Positions 1-6,731 of a DNA stretch of 6,946 nucleotides are shown here, one piece after another. The notes under the pieces are model-generated. The model was not told the origin of the DNA, made no database searches, and was given only the letters and a program-made list of their open reading frames with translations. The stretch comes from Methylococcaceae bacterium. Its GTDB lineage: Bacteria; Pseudomonadota; Gammaproteobacteria; Methylococcales; Methylomonadaceae. The stretch is from the NCBI GenBank assembly GCA_947505055.1, contig CANNLO010000249.1:1-6946 (forward strand), given 5' to 3'. Positions within the stretch are counted from its first letter, which is position 1. Each line of letters begins with the position of its first letter. The position numbers were made by a program, and so were the translations under genes.

Positions 1-225
1 GCGTTTATTGATGGTGGAGAGGGTAACAGAGATCGTTTAGATCTAAGCAACTTAGATATTATATCGGCTACTACAGATACCAGTGGAGTTCATTTTACAC
101 TGCTTAATGGCTCTACAATTGACGCAACTAATATTGAGCTATTTGTTTACGATACCAATGGTAGCGAGAAAGGCGGTGTCCAAATAGTCGGTGTCGAAGA
201 AATAGTTCCGTTAATTAACGTTTAA
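1..225 (+). CDS. RTX-like secreted/surface protein, C-terminal end (5' truncated by window)
   Basis: The frame is open from base 1 to a TAA at 223-225, giving 74 residues of the end of a larger protein. The segment GGEGNRDRLDLSNL resembles the RTX nonapeptide GGxGxDxLxL running into a final 'LDLS' beta strand. It is followed by an acidic, Gly/Asp/Thr-rich stretch with a TIDATNIE motif, as in the closing repeats of large type I secreted adhesins and S-layer-like proteins. The chain ends in a short hydrophobic tail (EEIVPLINV). There are no cysteines, which fits an exported protein. In this family such tails carry the type I secretion signal and the protein ends outside the cell or on its surface; that is family knowledge, not shown here. 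The full size and the binding or enzymatic part lie outside the window. It precedes three glycosyltransferase genes on the same strand and could be their target. The RTX assignment rests on one degenerate repeat. Confidence 0.7.
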   Translation, partial: AFIDGGEGNRDRLDLSNLDIISATTDTSGVHFTLLNGSTIDATNIELFVYDTNGSEKGGVQIVGVEEIVPLINV

Positions 226-235
226 TTATCTTAAA

Positions 236-281
236 TGGATTGTTTCAGAGCCTCCATCCAGAGTGACTCTGAAGCAGTCCA
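236..281 (+). promoter_or_regulatory. 15-bp hairpin between RTX gene and glycosyltransferase operon (attenuator or weak terminator)
   Basis: Bases 236-250 pair with 267-281 along 15 positions without a bulge, two of them G-U, leaving a 16-base loop. The sequence after it is U-rich but interrupted (CTTTTGATGTTTTT, 286-299), so it is not a textbook intrinsic terminator. It starts 11 bases after the RTX stop codon and ends 10 bases before the ATG at 292. A plausible role is to end or protect the abundant RTX mRNA while letting some transcription enter the glycosyltransferase genes. It also covers the place where a ribosome would bind for the next gene, so it may limit translation. The role is inferred; the pairing is directly visible. 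Confidence 0.6.
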
Positions 282-291
282 ATAACTTTTG

Positions 292-2787
292 ATGTTTTTC
301 CTAGCATCGAGTGCTGAAAACAACATAACTTCTGCCTTGGCCGCTTTATCTGAAAATGATATCTTCCAAGCAGAAGTTTTTGCTCTTAAGGCCTTGCAAC
401 TAAGCTCAGTTGACGCTTGTGGTCATGTGCATTCCTTGTTGGCTCAAATCTATGTTAAAACGGCTCGCCCGACACAAGCTAGCCAACAATTAGCTTTGGC
501 CTTGCAGTTTTTACCCTTCAATGTCGCTATTTTTTCCAACCTGACTTATCTGGCACAAAGCGGTCATTCCGATTATCGCCTAGCCCTCTCTAATGCTACG
601 GCTTTTTGGTTATCAAAACGACCACAAGATACTTTTTTACCCATACTTTTGTCGGCGTTACGCTATCTCCTTCCACTCAACTGCGGTGTGGTTTATAGCA
701 CGCAAACAGGTGTGCTTGAAGGCTGGGCAATCAACTCCAAAACTAATTCTTTATTACTTGAAATTGATGACCATATACAAGAATACTTGTGTCATTTATC
801 CACCCCTGAATTGTTAGCAGCAGGCTTAGGTAATGGCTTTAACGGCTTTAAAGTATACTTGCCAAACGCCTTTAGACGCTGCCGAGTTGGTATTAACCAA
901 GCCATCAGTTTATGGGGCTCACCGGTTTTTGGTTCCTTAGCTCACATACCCCCCACTTTAATATCTACCCCAACAGCCCAATCAACTACAACAGTTGATC
1001 TGATTATTCCTGTTTATAAAGGCCTTGCCGAAACCAAAGCCTGTCTTGACAGTGTTATGGCCTCACGATCTGCCAATAAGACTCAAATGCATATTTTGGT
1101 GGTTAATGATGCCTCACCGGATGAAGCCTTGTGTATTTTTCTTCGGTCAGAAGCATCAGCAGAGCGCATTACTCTCCTTGAGCGTCCCTTCAATGTCGGT
1201 TTTGTAGGTACTATTAATACCGGTTTGGCCGCCACATCCCATGATGTAGTCCTGCTTAATGCGGATACCTTGGTGGCTAATAACTGGCTGGATCGCTTAC
1301 ACGAAACAGCACACAGTGATCAAACCATAGGTACTGTTACTCCGCTCAGTAATAATGCTGAATTACTCAGCTTTCCTGTACCCATGCAGGCAGGGTTAAT
1401 GCCCTCTCTTGAAGACACACAGCAGCTCGATGCCTTGTTTGCACAGGAAGGTGCTGCCCCAATTATTACCATACCCACCGGTGTCGGCTTTTGTTGGTAT
1501 ATCAAGCGGGCTTTATTAAACACCCAGCCCGAACTCAACGAACAACTCATTGATCGCGGGTATGGGGAAGAAACTGAATTTTGCCTGCAAACCAGCGTCA
1601 AAGGCTGGCGTCATGTCGCCGCAACGCATGTATTTGTTGCGCACCAAGGTAATGTTTCTTTTGGCAGTACAAAAAATGCATTGGCCCGCGCCAATAACGC
1701 TCAAGTAATGGCTCGTTTTCCAGAACATAGGGAAGACTATGATATTTTCTTGTCTAAAAAGCCTTTCTATCCTATCATGCGTCAAGTGCAGCGTTTATGG
1801 TGGCAACAAAAAATCCTAGCTTTGCAGTTGCCTTTACACTTAATAGATAGGGCAAAGCTGGCACGCGCTAACGTTACGCATTCGATTACTCAACCTGCAA
1901 TCTACTTGGTCTGGCAAGAGTTTACGTCTCCCTCTACTGTCAAGCTGATTACTCAGGGCATTCCAGGACTTTCGACCCTTGACTATGAGTGGCCAAGGCA
2001 AAGCGATGAGCTATTGGCTGATTTATTGGGCGCTCGTATCAGCCATCTGGTTTTTGAAACTATAAACGCTTATCCAACAACGTTACTTGACACTTTAAGC
2101 CAACATTTTAGTTACCAGGTTATCTTGCAAGATCATTCGGGCTATTGTCCTCGCCGCTTCCGCTTAACCGATAACAATCGTGCCTGTGATGACCAGCAGA
2201 TATCTGTTCAGTCCTGCTTTGCTTGCGTGGAGCGTTTAGGGCCTCTGGTGAGAGATTATGATGCTATGAATAAATGGTATAGCCGGAATAAAAAATTTCT
2301 GAATGGTGCCCAACAAATAACTGCAATGACACCTGGGTTATTAAGCGATTATCAACTACGCTTTCCCAGCTTGCAGATAGTCTGTAAACAACCACGCCAA
2401 TCAAAAAAGTTAAAACAACAAATTTTTCTTCCTCGCGTATTAGCGATACCGTTTTTAACCTCTGTGCCAGAAGGTTTTTTTTTCCTGATTGACTTCTTGG
2501 CGCGCAATGTTTTTACAGGCATGATTGTGATACTCGGCGATAGCTTTGCCAACCATCTTCTTAACAAATATCCCCAAGTTATCATCACCGGAACGCTTAA
2601 ACCAGAAGCCTATCAACAAGCACTCATCGACTATCGGTGCGATGCCTTGTTAGAGTGCAGTAGCTGGCTCCATCACCCGATCGCTTGGCAAGCACTTGCC
2701 GAAGCCAGTGGCTTACCTTTACTCTCCTTGGCTGACCTGATCCATCATTTATCGCAAGAAGTCGAACCCTTATCTATTCAGGCCTAA
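292..2787 (+). CDS. Multidomain glycosyltransferase: TPR-like + GW module + GT2 + degenerate GT4-like domain
   Basis: This is an 831-residue cytoplasmic-type protein with no signal peptide or clear membrane segment. The start is ATG 292; a TTG at 289 is adjacent, and a TAA at 283-285 closes the frame upstream. No good Shine-Dalgarno is present. Residues about 10-95 are helical and TPR-like. Residues about 132-204 are a small module (EGWA ... LLAAGLGNGFNGF ... LP) also found in the next gene. Residues about 235-454 are a GT-A family 2 domain: DLIIPVYKG, VVNDASPDE, the nucleotide/metal motif LLNADT (D325), and GYGEETEFC (423-431) near the usual catalytic-base position. Residues about 535-820 resemble GT4 domains fused to such enzymes, with QDHSGYCPR and four cysteines (619, 632, 642, 645; CX12CX9CX2C). 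In this domain the usual sugar-nucleotide-binding EX7E is not intact. It probably transfers a sugar from a nucleotide donor to a surface glycan or glycoprotein; donor and acceptor are unknown. Confidence 0.88.
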   Translation: MFFLASSAENNITSALAALSENDIFQAEVFALKALQLSSVDACGHVHSLLAQIYVKTARPTQASQQLALALQFLPFNVAIFSNLTYLAQSGHSDYRLALSNATAFWLSKRPQDTFLPILLSALRYLLPLNCGVVYSTQTGVLEGWAINSKTNSLLLEIDDHIQEYLCHLSTPELLAAGLGNGFNGFKVYLPNAFRRCRVGINQAISLWGSPVFGSLAHIPPTLISTPTAQSTTTVDLIIPVYKGLAETKACLDSVMASRSANKTQMHILVVNDASPDEALCIFLRSEASAERITLLERPFNVGFVGTINTGLAATSHDVVLLNADTLVANNWLDRLHETAHSDQTIGTVTPLSNNAELLSFPVPMQAGLMPSLEDTQQLDALFAQEGAAPIITIPTGVGFCWYIKRALLNTQPELNEQLIDRGYGEETEFCLQTSVKGWRHVAATHVFVAHQGNVSFGSTKNALARANNAQVMARFPEHREDYDIFLSKKPFYPIMRQVQRLWWQQKILALQLPLHLIDRAKLARANVTHSITQPAIYLVWQEFTSPSTVKLITQGIPGLSTLDYEWPRQSDELLADLLGARISHLVFETINAYPTTLLDTLSQHFSYQVILQDHSGYCPRRFRLTDNNRACDDQQISVQSCFACVERLGPLVRDYDAMNKWYSRNKKFLNGAQQITAMTPGLLSDYQLRFPSLQIVCKQPRQSKKLKQQIFLPRVLAIPFLTSVPEGFFFLIDFLARNVFTGMIVILGDSFANHLLNKYPQVIITGTLKPEAYQQALIDYRCDALLECSSWLHHPIAWQALAEASGLPLLSLADLIHHLSQEVEPLSIQA

Positions 2788-2794
2788 GATACCT

Positions 2795-5146
2795 ATGACC
2801 TTTTTACAACCCACTATAGCAACAACATGGCCAGGTGCTTTATTAGAACTCATCAATACTACCGTTATTGGTTGGGCTGGAAGCACTGATGCCGATGAAC
2901 CAGTATGGGTAGAGATTCTGGGTGACGGCAATGTATTGCACATCGTTAAAGCAGATAGGGATTTGGGTACGCAGTTTACGACACTGAATAAGACTCAACA
3001 ACGGTGTGGTTTTGCTATCATGTTAAACGAGCAAACCTTATTATCCATTGGCAAACTAGAAGCAAGACTAGTAAATACTAACGCATATTTAGCCGGATCA
3101 CTATTTCCTCATCGACTTGCCAGTTTTCAAAAACCGGCTTTACTAGGTCAGGTAGAACATCATGCTGGTTTAAAGTTATGGGGTTGGCTTTGGAACCCTC
3201 AGGCTCCCGATAGCACACAACGTATTGTCATTAGTAGTGAGGGCTTGGATTTAGTCGAGCTTGAAGCCAATTTGTATAGGCGCGAATTGGCTGAACAAGG
3301 CGTAGGCCATGGCCGTTATGGATTTGAATGGACACTGCCCATCCATTTTGCCGATGGCAAGCCGCATCAAATTCATGTCTTTGATAGCAATGGTCAAGCT
3401 CTACCAGGCTCCCCTTTAGATGTTTTTGTAGCCAATCAAGGCTATCGTTTGTGGGCACAACAACTCGAACTGCCTGATGTTGATCTGGTATTACTCGATA
3501 AGATATTTACTCGCTACGAAAGTTATATGCCGTTATCATTAGGGCTCTCACTTTATTCGGAATGGCAACAAAAGTTCGGCCTGCAATGTCTTGCCCAACA
3601 AACAGAAACCGTTGTAAACATAGTTATTTATGGTGAAGGACTATTAGATGCCACCTTACACAGTCTTTACCAGCAAACACATCGCCATTGGCAAGTTTTA
3701 ATCTGTGATCGTTTTGCAGAACTTATTTATCATGATGATGAACGAGTTATATCCGTATCCGGTAAAAATTGGACAGAAACACTTAAAACCTTATTGCAAA
3801 CTGATACCCTCATTTGTTGTGTAAGGGCAGAAGATACCCTTGCCAGCAATGCACTATCTGTGGCAACAGCTCTTTTTGATAACCCTGATATTCAACTTAC
3901 TTTTAGTGATACTGATGTCATTGATGAATCGGGCGCTCGAATGCCTTGGTTTAAACCGGACTGGGATCTGGATCTGTTTTTACATACCTCGGCTCTGGAC
4001 GATCTTTTTATCACGCGCAGTGGTAATTGTCGACACGCCTCAGACACTCAATTACAAACAGTTGAAACATGGCCGGCACTGGCCTTATCAGCACTGTCTC
4101 ATCCTGAACAAGAGATATGCCATTTGCCTTGGGTGTTAACACACAGAGCCGACAACCATCCTTGGCAAACATCCTATGATCGCATTGAACCTTGGTTAAG
4201 CCAACAAGGAGTAGTCGATTTAGAGCCTCCCAAGGCTTTTGTGCAATCATTAAATTGGCCACTTCCTGAGCGCTTGCCGAAAATAAGTATTCTTATTCCA
4301 ACACGAGATCAACTTACCTTACTCAGAAATTGCCTTCAATCCTTACAGCTTACTGATTATCCTGATCTGGAAATTATCGTAATCAATAATGATTCGAGAG
4401 AAGATGAAACCTTAGCTTATCTTAAGAAGATCAGCTGTGAAGGTATTCGCGTCATTGATTATCAAGGTATTTTTAATTTTTCAGCGATGAACAATGCGGC
4501 CGCCAAGTTAGCAACGGGGGAGCTTTTATGTCTGCTAAATAACGATATCGAAGTGTTACACGCGGATTGGCTAAAAATTATGGTCAGTGAGCTCTATCGC
4601 CAAGGTGTTGGGGCGGTTGGCGCTAAACTCTTATGGCCCAATGGGCAAGTTCAACACGGCGGCGTTTTGTTGGGTCAACATGGTTTAGCTGGCCACATTG
4701 GCAATGATTGGCACGATGACGATAGCGGTTATTTTGGCATGAATCAACGCGTACGCACTGTCAGTGCTGTAACAGCGGCTTGTTTGTTGTGTTACCGCTC
4801 TGACTATCTTAGTCTGGGTGGCCTTAACACCAAGGATTTGGCCGTTAATTTTAATGATGTAGATTTTTGCCTACGTTTAAGGTCGTTAGGTAAACGTTGT
4901 CTATGGACACCTCAAGCAAAGTTACTCCATCTGGAATCTGCCAGTCGCGGCCATGAACAAGATCCTGCCAAACAAGCTCAGTTGCACCGAGAACTAAATT
5001 ATATGCGTAAAACCTGGGGTGAACTTATTGCCTCTGACCCTTACTATAACCCCAATTTAAATTTAGACCGATACAGTCATGCCGGTCTTGCTTTTCCACC
5101 ACGTGAACCCAGCTTTACTGAGTTCGTAAAATCAAAGGTCTTATGA
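2795..5146 (+). CDS. Tandem family 2 glycosyltransferase (O-antigen biosynthesis type) with two N-terminal GW modules
   Basis: This 783-residue protein starts at ATG 2795, seven bases after the previous stop. The best Shine-Dalgarno is a weak AGG at 2780-2782, so translation is probably coupled. Residues about 14-92 and 115-212 are two copies of a beta-rich module; the second is clear (WGWLWNP, YRRELAEQGVGHGRYGF, LPGSPL) and the first degenerate. Residues about 272-410 match the C-terminal part of a first GT2 domain (TFSDTDVIDESG then FKPDWDLDLFL), but its nucleotide-binding start is poorly conserved. Residues about 494-755 form a complete second GT2 domain: ISILIPTRDQ, IIVINNDS, FNFSAMNNAA, LLNNDIEV (metal/nucleotide motif), VGAKLLWPNGQVQHGG, SAVTAACLL, FNDVDFCLRLR, HLESASRG and DPYYNPNL. 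This pattern is typical of the COG1216-type enzymes annotated as rhamnosyl or O-antigen transferases. The second domain is likely active in the cytoplasm or at the inner membrane face; sugar specificity cannot be read. Its stop overlaps the next start. Confidence 0.9.
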   Translation: MTFLQPTIATTWPGALLELINTTVIGWAGSTDADEPVWVEILGDGNVLHIVKADRDLGTQFTTLNKTQQRCGFAIMLNEQTLLSIGKLEARLVNTNAYLAGSLFPHRLASFQKPALLGQVEHHAGLKLWGWLWNPQAPDSTQRIVISSEGLDLVELEANLYRRELAEQGVGHGRYGFEWTLPIHFADGKPHQIHVFDSNGQALPGSPLDVFVANQGYRLWAQQLELPDVDLVLLDKIFTRYESYMPLSLGLSLYSEWQQKFGLQCLAQQTETVVNIVIYGEGLLDATLHSLYQQTHRHWQVLICDRFAELIYHDDERVISVSGKNWTETLKTLLQTDTLICCVRAEDTLASNALSVATALFDNPDIQLTFSDTDVIDESGARMPWFKPDWDLDLFLHTSALDDLFITRSGNCRHASDTQLQTVETWPALALSALSHPEQEICHLPWVLTHRADNHPWQTSYDRIEPWLSQQGVVDLEPPKAFVQSLNWPLPERLPKISILIPTRDQLTLLRNCLQSLQLTDYPDLEIIVINNDSREDETLAYLKKISCEGIRVIDYQGIFNFSAMNNAAAKLATGELLCLLNNDIEVLHADWLKIMVSELYRQGVGAVGAKLLWPNGQVQHGGVLLGQHGLAGHIGNDWHDDDSGYFGMNQRVRTVSAVTAACLLCYRSDYLSLGGLNTKDLAVNFNDVDFCLRLRSLGKRCLWTPQAKLLHLESASRGHEQDPAKQAQLHRELNYMRKTWGELIASDPYYNPNLNLDRYSHAGLAFPPREPSFTEFVKSKVL
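5134..5139 (+). promoter_or_regulatory. Shine-Dalgarno for the GT4 gene, inside the end of the upstream gene
   Basis: AAAGGT lies three bases before the ATG at 5143. It is embedded in the last codons of the preceding gene, whose TGA (5144-5146) overlaps that ATG. This ATGA junction supports the chosen start and implies translational coupling between the two glycosyltransferases. Confidence 0.55.
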
Positions 5147-6360
5147 AAATTCTTTTTGTACATCAAAACTTTCCAGCTCAATTTGGACAATTAGTGAAGC
5201 AATTAGCGTTGCAACCTGGCTACGAATTACTTGCCATGATGCAACCACCGGGGCGGAAAGTGGAAGGTGTAGGCGTCGTTGCCTATAAGTTTCTTAATAC
5301 ACCGGCTGATCATGGTCACCTACTATTAGGCGAAATGGAAGCGAAAGTGCTACGCGCAGAAGCCTTAGCAGAAGCCGCTTATCGCCTTAAAGCCAAGGGC
5401 TGGAATCCGGATGTGATTATTGGTCATCCTGGCTGGGGTGAATTATTATTTATCCGCGATATTTGGCCCACAGCGCGACTGGTTGTCTACTGCGAATATT
5501 ACTATCGTGCCGAAGGCCAAGATTTAAATTTTGATAAAGAATTTGAGGAAGCTGATATTCGTCTTATTCAACGAATGAAACTCAAAAACACCGTTATGCT
5601 AACCGCTCTCGCCGATGCTGACGTCGCTTACACGCCAACAGAATGGCAACGTCAAACGTTCCCTGAACATTTGCGGGACACTATTCATATCATTCATGAT
5701 GGTATTGATACTGAATATTTCAAACCCAATCCAAAAGCCAGTTTTCAAATCGCTAATAAAGGGATTACGCTTAGTCAAGGCGATGAAGTGATCACATACG
5801 CTGCTCGCTCTTTGGAACCCGTACGCGGCTTTCATCAGTTCATGCGACTATTGCCAGAAATATTAAGTCAACGACCTAATGCGCATGTGGTGATTATGGG
5901 TGCTAAAGAGGCGTCTTATGGACCAGAACCTAAAGATTGTAATAATTGGCAAGACCGCGCGCTGGCTGAATTAGGCCATCAATTAGATCCGCAGCGAGTT
6001 CATTTCACAGGCTTTTTAAATCGCGAGCAATATCAACAGGTCTTACAAGTCTCCAAAGTACATGTCTATATGACCTACCCTTTTTTACTCAGTTGGTCTA
6101 TGCTCGAGGCAATGAGTTGCGGTGCATTGGTCATAGCTTCAGATACTGGCCCCGTTCGTGACGTTATTGAACATAATAAAAATGGCTTATTGGTTCCGTT
6201 TTTTGATACCAAAGCCTGGGTAAAAACCATCGTAAAAGAACTTAAAGCTAAAAAGAAAAATCCATTAAGAGAGAAAGCCAGACAGTTTATTAATGAAAAT
6301 TATGCCTATAGTGACTGTATCAAAAAGTTACAAAATCTTTATGAAAATAAAAAATTGTAA
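5143..6360 (+). CDS. Family 4 glycosyltransferase (Glyco_trans_4_3 + Glycos_transf_1 domains)
   Basis: The 405-residue protein has the two Rossmann-like (GT-B) halves expected of GT4 retaining enzymes and is about the usual length. Residues 1-170 match the Glyco_trans_4_3 type N-terminal half: MKILFVHQNFPAQFGQL at the start, IIGHPGWGE (92-100), the CEYYYRAEGQD stretch (117-127) and AYTPTEWQR (162-170). Residues about 183-385 are the donor-binding half: VIHDGID-like HIIHDGIDTEYF (182-193), ARSLEPVRGFHQFMR (221-235), VHFTGFL (286-292), YPFLLSWSMLEAMSCG (312-327), SDTGPVRDVI (333-342) and NGLLVPFFD. The glutamate E322 is present, while the first glutamate of the classic EX7E is replaced by F314; as far as I recall this is normal in this subfamily. 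It likely acts on a lipid- or protein-linked glycan at the cytoplasmic side. It is the third and last gene of the operon. Donor sugar unknown. Confidence 0.9.
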   Translation: MKILFVHQNFPAQFGQLVKQLALQPGYELLAMMQPPGRKVEGVGVVAYKFLNTPADHGHLLLGEMEAKVLRAEALAEAAYRLKAKGWNPDVIIGHPGWGELLFIRDIWPTARLVVYCEYYYRAEGQDLNFDKEFEEADIRLIQRMKLKNTVMLTALADADVAYTPTEWQRQTFPEHLRDTIHIIHDGIDTEYFKPNPKASFQIANKGITLSQGDEVITYAARSLEPVRGFHQFMRLLPEILSQRPNAHVVIMGAKEASYGPEPKDCNNWQDRALAELGHQLDPQRVHFTGFLNREQYQQVLQVSKVHVYMTYPFLLSWSMLEAMSCGALVIASDTGPVRDVIEHNKNGLLVPFFDTKAWVKTIVKELKAKKKNPLREKARQFINENYAYSDCIKKLQNLYENKKL

Positions 6361-6411
6361 ATCTTTCAAACAACAGTACAAATATGAATTTACAAATTGA
6401 TCACACCTAAA

Positions 6412-6451
6412 TAGATGACTTATTATTCAATACGATTGCGTAGGTCATCTA
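6412..6451. terminator. Inverted repeat downstream of the operon, possible bidirectional transcription end
   Basis: TAGATGAC (6412-6419) is perfectly complementary to GTCATCTA (6444-6451). The stem can extend to 12 pairs (6412-6423 with 6440-6451) with two G-U pairs and a 16-base loop. It lies 51 bases after the GT4 stop codon and covers the last codons of the minus-strand pseudogene. There is no immediate T-run on either side, so intrinsic termination is uncertain; it may only stabilise the 3' end of the operon mRNA. Confidence 0.35.
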
Positions 6452-6717
6452 GAAAACTGATCCGTCATCACTAAGATTTTTTTATAAATTCCTTGCATGG
6501 CCTGATCAGCATACCCATCATGTGCATGTATCAACCGATGGTATGTTTTCCAATGCATGTTTTTTGGCTTTTCTCCATTAGGATTGGCAATGCCAGGCTC
6601 CCAGTTAAGTTGATCTCTAATCTTACTGGCGCCTCGAAAGCCACGATCGTCAGCAGTTTCTCTCTGGCTACGGTAGGCAAGTTGATAACACTTTCGGCAA
6701 GCAAAGTATCGATCGAA
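6445..6717 (-). pseudogene. Remnant of a small zinc-ribbon hypothetical protein (C-terminal half only)
   Basis: Read on the minus strand, these bases give 90 residues and a TGA at 6445-6447. The pattern is RYFACRKCYQLAYRSQRE, DRGFRGASKIRDQL, NWEPGIANP, EKPKNMHWKTYHRL, HDGYADQAMQGI. I recognise this as the C-terminal half of a widespread bacterial hypothetical family, usually about 170-200 residues by memory, with the signature YFACR.CY.LAY.SQRE ... KIR..L ... KPK.MHW.TY.RL. The CRKC pair would be half of a zinc ribbon. The function of the family is unknown to me. The copy is broken: a TAA (6718-6720) sits directly upstream in frame, there is no start codon near the beginning, and the N-terminal half is not recognisable in any frame. 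It is convergent with the glycosyltransferase operon. Family members often appear as scattered accessory genes, so this may mark a former insertion. Confidence 0.7.
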
Positions 6718-6731
6718 TTAGTGAGCAATTG

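Noticed and set aside
119..124. TTGACG in the RTX gene as a -35 box for the operon
   Set aside because: No acceptable -10 box lies 16-19 bases downstream; the only TACGAT-like match is 23 bases away.
289..291. TTG as the start codon of the first glycosyltransferase
   Set aside because: It is directly followed by ATG at 292 and neither has a better ribosome site; ATG is the more likely start, and the difference is one residue.
1320..1785. Minus-strand open frames inside the first glycosyltransferase
   Set aside because: They lie opposite a well-conserved GT2 domain and their translations have no recognisable motifs.
6458..6483. Intrinsic terminator ending in the T7 run at 6477-6483
   Set aside because: The only local stem is four base pairs (TGAT/ATCA) and does not abut the T-run.
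6531..6728. Minus-strand 65-codon open frame starting MLTNSIDTLL
   Set aside because: It overlaps the zinc-ribbon remnant in a different frame; the conserved family pattern is in the other frame.
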